From: Dugong dugon | Lineage: Eukaryota; Chordata; Mammalia; Sirenia; Dugongidae | Direction of reading: 5' to 3' | DNA: 64,000 nt | Assembly (NCBI GenBank): GCA_030035585.1 | Contig: CM057471.1 | Coordinates: forward strand, 67,914,319 to 67,978,318 | Shown here: positions 10,493-21,764 of the stretch, piece after piece | Layout: every line of letters starts with the position of its first letter | Numbering within the stretch: the first letter of the stretch is position 1 | Notes under the pieces: generated by a model | What the model was told of the DNA's origin: nothing | The model's database searches: none | Seen by the model: only the letters and a program-made list of their open reading frames with translations | Position numbers and translations under genes: made by a program

Positions 10493-11344
10493 AGACTATG
10501 ATACAGGTCATGAGGCAGAATTTACAGATCTTGTGACAATTCTGACCAAAAGGAAAGGGGCGATATGCCAAAAAAAAAAAAAAAAACAGTTTAAGTATTC
10601 AAGTATTCTGTGTCCTCCTGTGCCCACTGCAGCACACTTAATACTGAAAGGTAAACCAGTACCTTGGTAAACAAGTTTCAAACAGTGCCTTTGATTCTCG
10701 AAAGACCTTCTGTTGCCATTCTACAGAATAGAGCATGACAAAGAAACGAAATCTGGAGACAGAACGGACACAATTATTTCTCTTAATTAGTTGCGTTTGC
10801 AAAATGACCTCAGAATGTGCAATCTATTTTTAAATAAGCAGTACTATTAAAAACCACCAATTTAAAACAATAGAAGGCTTTTTGTTTTTACTTTGGCAAA
10901 ATGAACTACATACAACAGGCTTTGAATGACCAAAAAAAAAAGCATAAATTCATCAAGGATTAGGTCAATACAGGAAATTTTTCTTATTATACCACAGTGC
11001 TAAAAACTAAGAAATATATTAGATCCTTCAATAATATAATTTAATTTCCAGACTCTTGGCAACATTCATTCTCTTTCTGGCACCCTATGCCACAGCTGAA
11101 AACTGTGTATCTAGGTCAGAAAAGACAAGCAGCTTTTTGGAACAGCTCAATATCTTTGGCACAAGTGTTAATAATTCAGCCCTTTCAGAAACTCCTTTTA
11201 AAATGCCCCTGATGTAAATCACAAGAGTAGTACTACTGATATTTATGAAAAGTCACTGGAAAAAATACTTATATGTTAGATTTAGAAAATTCATACAGGT
11301 AATACACTAAAGGAAAATACAAGATAAGATATACAATGAATTAG
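10493..11344. other. Unassigned sequence
   Basis: Apart from a poly(A) run at 10570-10586, I see no named repeat and no plausible exon. AT-rich. Confidence 0.45.
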
Positions 11345-11530
11345 TATAAGAGTAATGTTCAGCGTAAGAGATTTGCATTTTAGTTCCAGTTCTGCTACTA
11401 ATGAGCTGGCCAATTGTGAACAAACCTCCATCTCTCTGAGCCTCAATTCCTTCATTTATACAGTAAAGAGGCTAGACCACACCTAGAGTACCTTTGTTTT
11501 AACATGATTTTATGATAAACCAGAAAAGTA
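11345..11530 (+). mobile_element. MIR SINE, sense
   Basis: TTAGTTCCAGTTCTGCTACTAATGAGCTG..CTCTCTGAGCCTCAATTCCTTCATTTATACAGTAAAG is the MIR tRNA-related and core pattern. Confidence 0.65.
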
Positions 11531-12035
11531 CATTTCATATGAGACATATTAAATTCATTCCTTAGAAGTTCACATTTTGCAATTTAATCACATTTTAAAT
11601 ACTGTAGAAAACAGAAACTGGGGAAATCTGAACAGTGAATATTTGAAAATATTATGGAATTATTTCTGGAGTGTGATAATGGTATTGTGTGGGGTTTTAG
11701 TATGGGAGGGAGTTCATACATTTTAGAGTTAAATGCTATTTAAAATTAAATTATGCATCTGGGATTTTCTTTAAAATAATCGAGTTTGGAGTTGAGGGGT
11801 GACGAAAATCACGATTGGTCATATGCAAATAATTACTGAAGAGATATGATAGGAGGCTCTCAATGGTTCATGGGGGTTCTCTCCACTTGTATATGTCTGA
11901 ACATTTCCATAATACAGTTTTTAATCAGGAATAAATCCATTAGGAATCCACACAAACAACTTTCAATTTATCTGTAGTAAAATTAGGGTTTCAAGTGTCA
12001 TATTTTCTTCAGACACAACATGCCTGCTTTAAAGA
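11531..12035. other. Unassigned sequence
   Basis: AT-rich DNA. Parts such as TAATTACTGAAGAGATATGATAGG..ATGTCTGAACATTTCCATAATA look like decayed L1 3' UTR but are not firm enough to call. Confidence 0.4.
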
Positions 12036-12039
12036 ATCC

Positions 12040-12480
12040 ATTATGCAATTGCACAAAACCAAAGTGGGTAAAAGTGTGAAAGGATACAACCACCTTGGGG
12101 AGCAATTTAATAATAATAAAATCAAAGATGTGCATACTCTACAAGCAACAACATTATTTCTGGTTACAGTATCTAGAGACAGCCCAACATATAAATATAG
12201 CAAGACGGTAACACCGATGTTTACTGCAGCACTGTTTATAATCACAAAATACCGGAAACCTAAAATGTCCATCAACAAGAGAATGAAGATATAAATGTGA
12301 CATATTCATAAAACAGACTATTATACAGCATTTAATGAACTACAAAGATAGCAGTGGCTAAACTCAAAAGAAATGTTGAATGAAAAAGTTTGTTGCAGAA
12401 TAGTATGTACAAAGTGATGCATTTTATAAAACCTTGAAAACACATAAACTAGTGTTACATATGAATTTGTTTTCTAACTA
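12040..12480 (+). mobile_element. Ancient L1 (L1M-type) ORF2 end, sense
   Basis: ACCTTGGGGAGCAATTTAATAAT, ACCGATGTTTACTGCAGCACTGTTTATAAT, AATGTCCATCAACAAGAGAATG and TACAGCATTTAATGAACTAC match the conserved end of L1 ORF2 seen better preserved at 43310, 49200 and 60600. Heavily diverged. Confidence 0.65.
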
Positions 12481-12626
12481 TAAATGATAAGCAACAAATT
12501 AAGGAGCACAGTTGCCTCTGGGAAAGGCTGGAATGGAACAGGATTGAGCAGGGATCCACAGGAAGTACATATCTGCGCTGTTATTTCTTAGGGAAAAAAA
12601 ATCTAAAGCAAGTTTGGCAAAACACT

Positions 12627-12832
12627 TGTTGCTGTTAGTTGTTATCAAGTCGATTCCAACTCATGGCAACCCCAAGTGTGCAGAGTAGAACTGCTGAAGA
12701 GAGTTTTCAAGGCTCTGACCTTTCAGAAACATTGCCAGTCCTATCTTCCAAGGCATCACTAGGTGAGTTCAAACTGTCAACCTTTCAGCTAGCAGTTCGG
12801 CGCTTAACCATTTGTGCCACCCTGGGACTCCA
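12627..12832 (-). mobile_element. AfroSINE, antisense
   Basis: Reverse complement of the SINE: TGTTAGTTGTTATCAAGTCGATTCCAACTC, AGAGTAGAACTGC, TTTCAAGGCTCTGACC, CAACCTTTCAGCTAGCAGTTCGGCGCTTAACC, GTGCCACCCTGGGACTCC. The GTTAGTTGTT start is an RTE-like tail. Confidence 0.88.
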
Positions 12833-13198
12833 CGATGTGAAAAACCTGTGTGCTGAGTATACAGTTATTTATTGTATTTTGTCTATATGTTTGAAACAAT
12901 TTATAATTTCAAAATATTTTTAAAATTATGTCCATATGTAGAAAATATTCAGAAACAAAATGAATTTTGGAGACTGGTATAAACTTAGAAAAATAGGGGT
13001 AAATATTAAGGTAACCACAAAGGAAACTAACAATCCTACGAGTCAAAATACAAAATTAGAAAAATACAAAGACTCAGCAAACACAAAATCAACAACAATG
13101 AAAAAGATGAAAAGAATATACATAAAGAAAAATGCCTCAGCACAGAAAATAAAGTGGAACAAAGAAACTGTGGACAACACACAAAAAAAGACATCAAA

Positions 13199-16100
13199 AT
13201 GACAGCACTAAACTCATACCTATCAAGAATTATGCTGAATGTAAATAGACTAAATGCACCAATAAAGAGACAGAGAGTGGCAGGCTGGATTAAAAAAACA
13301 GGATCCGTCTATTTGCTGCCTACAAGAGACACATCTTAGACTTAAAGACACAAACAAACTAAAACTCAAAGGATGGGGAAAAAAATATTATCAAGCAAAC
13401 AACAATCAAAAAAGAGCAGGGGTGGCAATATTAATCTCTGACAAAATAAGACTTTAAAGTAAAATCCACCACAAAGGATAAGGAAGGACACTATATAATG
13501 ATTAAAGGGTCAATACACCAGGAGGACATAACCATAATAAATATTTACGCACCCAACGACAAGGCTGCAAAATACATAAAACAAACTCTAACAGCACTGA
13601 AAAGAGAGATAGACAGCTCCACAATAGTAGTAGGAGACTTCAACACACCACTTTCGGTGAAGGACAGAATATCCACAAAGAAGCACCATGAAGACACGGA
13701 AGAGCTAAATGCTACCATCAACCAACTGGATCTCATGGACATATACCGAACGCTCCACCCAACAGCAGCCAAGTATACTTTCTTTTCCAACGCAAACGGA
13801 ATATTATCCAGAATACACCTTCTATTAGGCCATAAAGTAAGCCTTAACAAAATCCCAAACGTCGAAATATTACAAAGAATCTTTTCTGATCATAAAGCCA
13901 TAAAACTAGAAATCAACAACAGAAAAAGCAAGGAAAAAAATCAAACACATGGAAACTGAACAACACCTTGCTCAAAAACTCCTGGGTTATAGAAGAAATT
14001 AAGGATGGAATAAAGAAATTCATAGAATCAAACGAGAATGAAAACACATCCTACCAGAACCTTTGGGACACAGCAAAAGCAGTGCTCAGAGATCAGTTTA
14101 TAGCAATAAATGCACACATCCATAAAGAAGAAAGGGCCATAATCAAAACATTAACCTTACAACTGAAACAAGTAGAAAGAGAACAGCAAAAGAAGCCCTC
14201 AGGCACCAGAAGAAAGGAAATAATAAGAATTAGAGCACAATTAAATGAAATAGAGAATAGAAAAACAATTGAGTTAACAAGACCAAAAGCTGGTTCTTGG
14301 AAAAGATCAACAAAATTGATAAACCACTGGCCAAACTGACAAAAGAAAAACAGGACAGGAAGCAGATAACCCGTATAAGAAATGAGATGGATGATATCAC
14401 AACAGACCCAACTGAAATTAAAAGAATCATAACAGAATACCATGAAAAACTGTACTCTAACGAATTTGAAAACCTAGAGGAAATGGACAAATTTCTAGAA
14501 ACTCACTACCTACCTAAACTAACACAAACAGAGGTAGAACAACTAAATAAACCCATAACAAAAGAAGAGATTGAAAAGGTAATTTAAAAACTCCCAACAA
14601 AACAAAGCCCTGGCCCGGATGGCTTCACTGGAGAATTCTGCCAAACTTTCAGAGAAGAGTTAACACCACTACTACTAAAGGTATTTCAGAGCACGGAAAG
14701 GGATGGAATACTCCCAAACTCATTCTATGAAGCCAGCATAACCCCGATATCAAAACCAGGTAAAGACACCACAAAAAAAAAAAAAATTACAGACCAATAT
14801 CCCTTTGACGCAAAAGGAACACTGACGCAAAACTCCTCAACAAAATTCTAGCCAATAGAATTCAACAACATATCAAAGAAAAGTTCATCATGATCAAGTG
14901 GGATTTATACCAGGTATGCAGGGATGGTTCAACATTAGAAAAACAATCAATGTAATCCATCACATAAATAAAACAAAAGATAAGAACCACATGATCTTAT
15001 CAATCCATGCAGAAAAAGCATCTGACAAAGTCCAACACCCATTCATGATAAAAACTCTCAACAAAATAGGAATAGAAGGGAAATTCCTCAATATAATTAA
15101 GGGCATTTATGCAAAGCCAACAGCCGACATCAACCTAAATGGAGAGACTTTGAAAGCATTCCCCTTGAGAACAGGAAACAGGTAAGGATGCCGTCTATCA
15201 CTACTCTTATTCAACACTGTGCTGGAGGTTCTAGCCAGAGCAATGAGGCTAGAAAAAGAAATAAAGGCATCCAAACTGGTAGGGAAGAAGTCAAAGTATC
15301 TCTATTTGCAGATGATATGATCTTATACACAGAAAACCCCAAAGAATCCACAAGAAGACTACTGGAACTAATAGAAGATTTCAGCAGTTTCAAGATACAA
15401 GATAAACATACAAAAATCAGCTGGATTCCTTTACACCAACAAAGAGAATCTCAAAGAGGAAATCACCAAATCAATATTTACAATAGGCCCCAAGAAGATA
15501 AAATACTTCGGAAGAAATCTAACCCGAGATGTAAAAGATCTATACAATGAAAACTACAAGAAACCTAAAGAGACCTGCATAAGTGGAAAAACATACCTTG
15601 CTCATGGAATAGGTAGACTCAGCATCGTGAAACTGTCAAGTCTACCCAAAGTGATCTACAGATACAATGCAATCCCGATCCAAATTCCACTGGCATTTTT
15701 TAATGAGATGGAAAAACAAATCACCAACTTCATATGGAAAGGGTTAGAGGCCCCGAATAAGTAAAGCATTACTCAAGAACAAAGTGGGAGGCCTCACACC
15801 ACCTGATTTTAGAACCTATTATACCGCCACGGTAGTCAAAACAGCTTGGTATTGGTACAACAACAGATACATAGACCAATGGAACAGAATTGAGAATCCA
15901 GACATAAATTCGTGCACCTATGAGCAGCTGATATTTGACAAAGGCCCAAAGTCCATTAACTGGGGAAAAGACAGTCTCTCTAACAAACGGTACTGGCATA
16001 ACTGGATATCCATCTGCAAAAAACTGAAACAAGACCCATACCTCACACCATGCACAAAAAATAACTCAAAATGCATCAAAGACTTAAATATAAACTCGAA

Positions 16101-17440
16101 AATGATAAAGATCATGGAAGAAAAAATAGGGACAACGCTAGGCACCCTAATACATGGCATAAACACAGTATAAACTGTAAGTAACAATGCACAAGCACCA
16201 AAAGAGAGACTAGATAAATGGGAGCTCCTAAAAATCGAACACTTATGCTCATCAAAAGACTTCACCAAAAGAGTCAAGACAACCTACAGACTGGGAAAAA
16301 AATTTTGGCTACGACAAATCCGATCAGCGTCTAATCTCTAAAATCTACAAGACACTGCAAAACCTCAACAACAAAAAGACAAATAACCCAATTAAAAAAT
16401 GGGCAAAGGGTATGAACAGTGTCTTAGTCATCTAGTGCTGCCATAACAGAAATACCACAAGTGGATGGTTTTAACGAAGAGAAATTTATCTCCTCACAAT
16501 CAAAGTAGGCTAAAAGTCCAAATTCAGGGTGTCAGCTCCAGGGGAAGGCTTTCTCTCTCTGTCGGCCTTCTTCTCTTCGGTGTTCCCCTGGACTAGGAGC
16601 TTCTCTGCGCAGGGACCCCAGTCCAAAGGACGCACTGTGGTCCCGGCACTGCTTTCTTGATGGTATGAGGTCCCCCGTCTCACTGCTTACTTCTATCTTT
16701 TATATCTCAAGAGACTGCCTCAGGACACAATCCAGTCTTGTAGATCAGGTCCTGCCTTACTAACACAACTGCCACCCATCCTCCCTCATTAACATCATAG
16801 AGGCAGGTTTACAACATACAGGAAAATCAACAGTACCAAGAATCACAGCCTAGCCAAACTGATACACACATTTTTGGGGGGACATAATTCAAACCATGAC
16901 AAACAGATACCTCACCAAAGCAGATATTCAGGCAGCTAACAGACACACAAGAAATGCTCATGATCATTAGCCATTAGAGAAATGCAGATCAAAACCACAA
17001 TGAGGTATCATCTCACCCCAACAAGGCTAGCATTAATCCAAAAAGCACCAAATAACAAATGCTGGAGAGGTTGTGGAGAGACTGGAACACTTAAACACTG
17101 TTGGTGGGAATGTAAAATGGTGCAACCACTTTGGAAATCGATTTGGCGCTTCCTTCAAAAGCTAGAAATAGAAGTACCATACGATCCAGCTATCCTGCTC
17201 CTTGGAATATATCCTAGAGAAATAAGAGCCATCACACGAATAGATATATGCACACTCATGTTCATTGCAGCACTGTTCACAATAGCAAAAAGATGAAAAC
17301 AACCTAGGTGCCCATCAACGGACATACAGATAAACTAATTATGGTATATCTACACAATGGAATACTACGCGATGATAAAGAACAACGATTACGCCATGAA
17401 ACATAACATGGAGGAATCTGGAAGGCATTATGCTGAGTGA
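13199..17440 (+). pseudogene. L1 ORF2 pseudogene, copy B
   Basis: Endonuclease-RT protein that nicks DNA and primes reverse transcription. ATG at 13199 (MTALNSYLS). Endonuclease motifs NIYAPND and VVGDFNTP lie at 13530-13660. RT pieces follow, including GPDGFTGEF (about 14613), [12 protein letters not shown] (about 14900) and the active-site FADD in [11 protein letters not shown] (about 15300). The C-terminal cysteine motif [18 protein letters not shown] is intact near 17063. Lesions: an extra A shifts the frame at about 13294, further shifts occur before THGN (13955) and at GSWKRS (14292), and there are stops at KVI* (14584) and GNR* (15181). An LTR splits it at 16420. Confidence 0.9.
16420..16901 (-). 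mobile_element. Solo LTR (ERVL-MaLR type), antisense in L1 B
   Basis: On the minus strand it starts TGTCATGGTTTGAATTATGTCC and ends with CTAAGACA, the TG...CA form typical of MLT1/MaLR LTRs. Flanked by 5-base duplications AACAG at 16415-16419 and 16902-16906. L1 B ORF2 sequence continues on both sides and copy C has no insert there. No internal viral sequence is present. Confidence 0.85.
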
Positions 17441-18415
17441 ATTTAGTCAGTCACAGAAGAACAAATATTGCATAAGACCGCTGTTATAAGAACTGAAGAA
17501 AAGGTTTAAACACAGAAGAAAACATTCTTTGATGGTTTGAAGGGTTATTTACTAACTAGATAGTAGATAAGAATTATCTTAGGTGAAGGGAAGGACAACA
17601 CACACAACAGGGGACATCAGCACAACTGGACTAAACCAAAGCTAAGAAGTTTCCTGAATACAATGGACAGAGTAGCAGGAGTAGGAATCTGAAGACCATG
17701 CTTACAGGGGACATCTAGGTCAGCTGGCAAAACAAACCTTGTTAAGAAAATGTTCTGCATCCTACTTTGGTGAGCGGGGTCTGGGGTCTTAAAAGCTTAC
17801 AAGCAGCCATCTAAGATGCATCAATTCATCCCAACCACCTAGAGTAAAGGTGAATGAAGAACACCAAAGACACAAGGAAAGTATTAGCCCAAGAGACAGA
17901 AAGGGCCACATAAACCAGAGACTTCAACAGTCTGAGACCTGAAGAACTGGATGGTGCCCAGCTACCACCAATGATCGCCCGGACAGGGAACACAACAGAG
18001 AGTCCCGGATGGAGCAGGAGAAAGGTGGGGGTATAGTACTCAAAATCTCGTGTGAAGACCAGACTTAATGGTCTGAGACTGGAGGAACCCCAGAAAGCAT
18101 GCCCCCCGGATTCTCTATCAGCCCAGAACTAAAACAATTTCCGAGGCCAACTCTTCAGACAGGGATTGGACTGGACTGTGGGACATAAAGGGATACTCAT
18201 GAGGAGTGTGCCTCTTAGCTCAAGTAGATACAAGAGACTAAACGGGCAGCTTCTGTCCAGAGGTGAGATGGGAAGGCAGAGAGGGTTAGGAGCTGGTTGA
18301 ATGGACATGGTGAATGAGGGGTAGAAAGGAGGAGTGTGCTGTCACAGTATGGGGAGAGCAATCAGAGTCACAAAGCAATGTAGGTATAAATTTTTGTAAG
18401 GGAAAATTTTTTTTA
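17441..18415 (+). other. L1 3' UTR, copy B
   Basis: Non-coding end of L1 B, with ATATTGCATAAGACCGC, GGGGTCTTAAAAGCTTAC and CAGCTTCTGTCCAG landmarks shared with copy C and with the fragments at 245, 23587 and 52968. It ends TATAAATTTTTGTAAGGG before an A/T-rich tail. The frame at 18314-18505 crosses the L1 boundary and is not a gene. Confidence 0.8.
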
Positions 18416-18429
18416 AAAATGGATCTTGG

Positions 18430-18880
18430 TCTTTATAGGCAGGAAACCTTACCTCCAGCCATCACTTTCAGGGATCAGCAAAGTTACTTATTCACTGTAA
18501 ACTAAATATTGATATTGGACAGAAGATGCAAGAAAGTCACCCCCATCAAAGAAAATTCTAACATTAAAAAGGGGGGGGGGTAGTGGAATGAGACATATTC
18601 CTACACAGAACTACCTAGGGGAGTAACCAAAGACATTCAAAGTCTTAGAAGGAACAAGTGAAAATCATTGTCACTGTTATGTCCCGACGTACCACAAGGG
18701 GTAATATTGTCTACAAACATTCTAATTTTAAGTAAAAAGCCAAGTAATTCTTTTGTTAGGGCAGATCTATGGAAAGCCTTAGATGTTTCCCAAGCCCCTC
18801 TAACCTAGCGGAACTCAGCCTCCAAACTCCATCTCCCTGCAAAGCTTGTCAGGATTTGATTACTGGCTTTGTTAGGGGGG
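18430..18880. other. Unassigned sequence with G10 run
   Basis: Nothing named. A homopolymer of ten G at about 18571-18580 stands out and could be a sequencing or assembly weak point. Confidence 0.5.
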
Positions 18881-18893
18881 TCTAGACTAGGCC

Positions 18894-19078
18894 ATAACCC
18901 ACTGCCAACTCATAGCAACCCTACAGACAGAGTAGAACTGCCCCATACAGCTTCCAAGGCTGTAATCTTTACGGGAGCTGACTACCACATTTTTCTCCCG
19001 CTGAGCGGCTCGTGGGTTCAAACTGCCAACCCTTCAGTTAGCAGTCAAGCACTTCATCACTGTCTCACCAGGGCTCCT
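18894..19078 (-). mobile_element. AfroSINE, antisense, with perfect TSD
   Basis: Reverse-complement SINE ending CACCAGGGCTCCT. Flanked by a perfect 13-base duplication TCTAGACTAGGCC at 18881-18893 and 19079-19091. Confidence 0.95.
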
Positions 19079-19091
19079 TCTAGACTAGGCC

Positions 19092-19240
19092 TAACTCTAC
19101 GTCAAATAATAAATATTGTAGGTTTGTGGGCCATGCAGTCTCTGACACAACTACTCAATTCTGCCACTTTAACATGAAAGCAGACATAGACAACATGTAA
19201 ATGAATGGGTATGGATGTGTTTTAATAAGACTTTATTAAC
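19092..19240 (+). mobile_element. hAT-type element fragment
   Basis: AATAATAAATATTGTAGGTTTGTGGGCCATGCAGTCTCTGACACAACTACTCAATTCTGCC..ACATAGACAACATG matches the element at 3757-4062. Both ends are missing. Confidence 0.6.
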
Positions 19241-19261
19241 ATAATTTTCTCACATCTGCTT

Positions 19262-19800
19262 TAGGGCCTTTCCAGTATCTCACACCTGGATGCCCCACAT
19301 ATTGATGAGGTCTCTCCACTCTGACTGGACCAGAGCAGCAATATCCCCTAGTATCTCTGTTCCCTGCTCTCAACCCTGAGGCAGCCACTCTGTTAAAACC
19401 TTCCATAGTCTTTCTCCACTCACGGACAGCCCAATAATTCACAAGAGACCCACATACAAATATCTGGGTACCTCTCCTGCACAGCCTTCTCTTCTCCGAA
19501 GCCCTGCCCTGAAGATTCCAGCCGTTTCAGCTGTCTCAACCTCTGGTCTCTGCCTCCTCGACATACCTAGCTCACCATGCTCTGCTTGGACTCCAGTTTA
19601 GAAAACTGTCCTCAGGTAGACAGCAGGGACAATCATGGGGCACAATTCATGAATTTCCCTTGTCTTGGAGATCACAGTCTTGTGCTGCCTGTTAGCTAAG
19701 CCTGGAAGAGTTAAGTTATATATTTTGTCCAGTTTTATGGTTGTTTATGGCAGGGGGGCTAATCCAAAAACCAGTTACTTTATGATAGCCAGAAGTAGAT
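19262..19800 (-). mobile_element. Possible ancient L1, antisense
   Basis: ATTTTGTCCAGTTTTATGGTTGTTTATGGCAGG..CCAGTTACTTTATGATAGCCAGAAG resembles reversed mammalian L1M sequence. The upstream part (19262-19600) is unassigned. Low certainty. Confidence 0.35.
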
Positions 19801-19914
19801 GTCTTAGACAATAAACATTCGAGTTGGTACTATAAATTAAGGCTTGTGCTGGGGCACAGCTGAATTTGGAGCTATGGTATAATCCAAACAGCACTAGGGT
19901 GAGAATAACTAGCC

Positions 19915-20080
19915 AGTCATTCATTCACCCATCCAGCAAATACTTATTAAGCCTCTACCTAGATGTGCCTCAAAAGAAAGGTCTACCAATCTGCTTCTGA
20001 AAAATCGATCAGTGAAAACCCTACAGAGCACAGTTCTGTTCTGACACATAAGGGGTTGTCATAAGTCAGATAATATGTAT
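19915..20080. mobile_element. Short L2 (-) then 5'-truncated AfroSINE (+)
   Basis: 19915-19963 reads TTCATTCACCCATCCAGCAAATACTTATTAAG, a reversed L2 end. From about 19964, TGCCTCAAAAGAAAGGTCTACCAATCTGCTTCTG..GAGCACAGTTCTGTTCTGACACA is the 3' half of the AfroSINE subtype with CTTCTGAAAAATC, also seen at 40776 and 54721. Confidence 0.65.
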
Positions 20081-20143
20081 CAGGAAAGTGCTTACTTTAA
20101 GTAAATCACTGAATTTCTTTGAGCCTCATTATTAACATAGCCA

Positions 20144-20420
20144 AAGTCCCTGGGTGGAGCAGACAGTTTGCACTCGACTGCTAATGTAAAGGTTGGCAGT
20201 ATGAAACTACCCAGTGACACCAGAAAGGTCTGGTGATCTGCTTCCATAAAGATCACAGCCAGGAAAACCCTATGGATTTGTGTGTGTTCTGCTGTATATA
20301 TTCTCAACAACAACAAAAATAAATTTAAAAAGAACAAACCCTATGAAGCAGTTCTACTCTGTAACACATGGGGCTGCCATGAGTCAGAATTGACTCAGCA
20401 GCAACAGGTTTGGTTTTTGG
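20144..20420 (+). mobile_element. AfroSINE, split by a LINE tail
   Basis: AGTCCCTGGGTGGAGCAGAC head, GGTCTGGTGATCTGCTTCC middle, tail GGGGCTGCCATGAGTCAG..GGTTTGGTTTTTGG. Interrupted at 20275-20335 by a 61-base insert flanked by AAACCCTATG (20265-20274 and 20336-20345), a perfect 10-base duplication of SINE sequence. Confidence 0.9.
20275..20335 (+). mobile_element. 3' end of an unassigned non-LTR element
   Basis: Insert in an AfroSINE with a perfect duplication, carrying only GCTGTATATATTCTCAACAACAACAAAAATAAATTTAAAAAG. The same 3' end occurs in reverse at 45841-45885, where it continues as a 650-base repeat. The (CAA)n tail is of the kind used by RTE-like elements, but the family is not identified. 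Confidence 0.7.
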
Positions 20421-20554
20421 TATGAACACAGCCTACCCTGCCAATTGCACAAGTTTGAAGTAATCATTAAATATGAGAAAATGCATGTAAAAAGCACTTG
20501 ACAGAGCACCAAGCAAATGTAAGTTATTTCTGTGGTGGCAACAACCATGTTGTT

Positions 20555-21420
20555 GTTGTTGTTAGGTGCCATCAAGTCAGTTCCAAATCACAGCAACCCT
20601 ATGTGCAACAGAACGAAATACTTCCTGGTGCTGCACCATCCTCACAATCATTGTTATGCTTGAGCCCATTGTTGCAACCACTGTCAATCCATCTCGTTGA
20701 GGGTCTTCCTCTTTTTTCCTGATCCTCTACTCTACCAAGCATGATGTCCTTCTCCAGGGACTGATCCCTCCTAAGAACATGTCCAAAGTAAGTGAGATGA
20801 AGTCTTGCCATCCTTGCTTCTAATGACCATTCCGGCTGCACTTCTTCCAAGACAGATGTGTTTGTTCTTCTGGCAGTCCATGGTATATTCAATATTCTTC
20901 GCCAACACCAGAATTCAAAGACCATCAGTTCTTCCTCAGTCTCCTTATTCACTGTTTAGCTTTCACATGCATATGAGGCAACTGAAAACACCGGTGGCTT
21001 GGGTCAGGTGCACCTCAGTCCTCAAAGTGACATCTGCAATTTTTAACACTTTAAAGAGGTCTTTTGCAGCAGATATGCCCAACGCAATGTGTCTTTTGAT
21101 TTCTTGACTGCTGCTTCCATGGGTGTTGGTTGTGGATCCAAGTAAAATGAAATCCTTGACAACTTCAGTCTTTTCTCCGTTCATCATGATGCAGCTTACT
21201 GGTCCAGCTGTGAGGATTTTTGTTTTCTTTGTGTTGAGATGTAATCCATACTGAAGGCTGTGGTCTTTGATCTTCATCAGTAAGTGCTTCAAGTCCTCTT
21301 CACTTTCAGCAAGCAAGGTTGTGTCATCTGCAAATCGCAGGCTGTTAATGAGTCTTCCTCCAATCCTGATGCCACATTCTTCTTCATATAATCCAGCTTC
21401 TTGAGAAGAAACAATCATAC
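20555..21420 (-). mobile_element. RTE LINE, antisense, 5'-truncated
   Basis: The (GTTGTT)n-GTTAGGTGCCATCAAGTCAG start is the reversed RTE tail, followed by ORF sequence read on the minus strand. This family shares its 3' end with AfroSINEs. It lacks the endonuclease and the N-terminal RT. Confidence 0.85.
20599..21420 (-). pseudogene. RTE reverse transcriptase, C-terminal remnant
   Basis: Read on the minus strand, the first part (21420 down to 20963) has IRIGGRLINSLRFADD, with the RT active-site FADD, followed by TTLLAESEEDLKHLL and LHLNTKKTKILT. After a frameshift or stop near 20955, the second part (down to 20599) has MNKETEEELMVFEFWCWRRI, VLRRDQSLEKDIMLG and GRPSTRWID, typical of the RTE C terminus (RRxLxxIPWT and GRPxxRW patterns). 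It is non-functional: N-terminal domains are absent and the frame is broken. Confidence 0.85.
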
Positions 21421-21570
21421 CCTTATCAACAAAGTACAAAAAGTTCTCTGTGTGCATTTTCCAGACATTAGAAACAACACATATAGGAAGGCTGTGAAAG
21501 AGTATGGTGTGCATGTTTGTTTTGTGGGGGAGGGGTTTCCAGAACTTAAATCTGCTAGAAAACTGAGTAT

Positions 21571-21764
21571 GAACCCTGGTGGCGCAGTCGTTAAGCGCTC
21601 AGCTGCTAACTGAAAGGTCAGTGGTTCAAACCCACCGGCCACTCTGTGGGAGAAAGATATGGCAATCTGCTTCCGTAAAGATTTACAGCCTTGGAAACTC
21701 TATGGGGCAGTTCTACTCTATCCTAAAGGATTGCTATGAGTCAGAATCATGCGGGTTTTGGTTT
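21571..21764 (+). mobile_element. AfroSINE, sense
   Basis: Lacks the first bases (starts AACCCTGGTGGCGCAGTCGTTAAG) but is otherwise long-subtype: GGAGAAAGATATGGCAATCTGC, CCGTAAAGATTTACAGCC, TTGCTATGAGTCAGAATCATG. A short deletion near the end removes the GACTCGACGGCAAC segment. Confidence 0.9.

Larger units (their letters stand above)
12971..18415 (+). mobile_element. L1 copy B, 5'-truncated insertion
   Basis: Begins in the ORF1-ORF2 spacer and runs through ORF2 into the 3' UTR. Flanked by AAAATGAATTTTGG (12957-12970) and AAAATGGATCTTGG (18416-18429), 12 of 14 bases matching, so this is a genuine retrotransposition with its own target site. About 50 bases of the usual 3' end are missing before an A/T-rich tail. 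It carries an antisense LTR at 16420-16901. Over 12981-13654 I see no difference from copy C (31277-31950), but the 3' third differs clearly. Confidence 0.9.

Noticed and set aside
18314-18505. 63-codon frame near the end of L1 B
   Set aside because: It spans the L1 3' UTR, its tail and the target duplication, so it cannot be an inherited gene.
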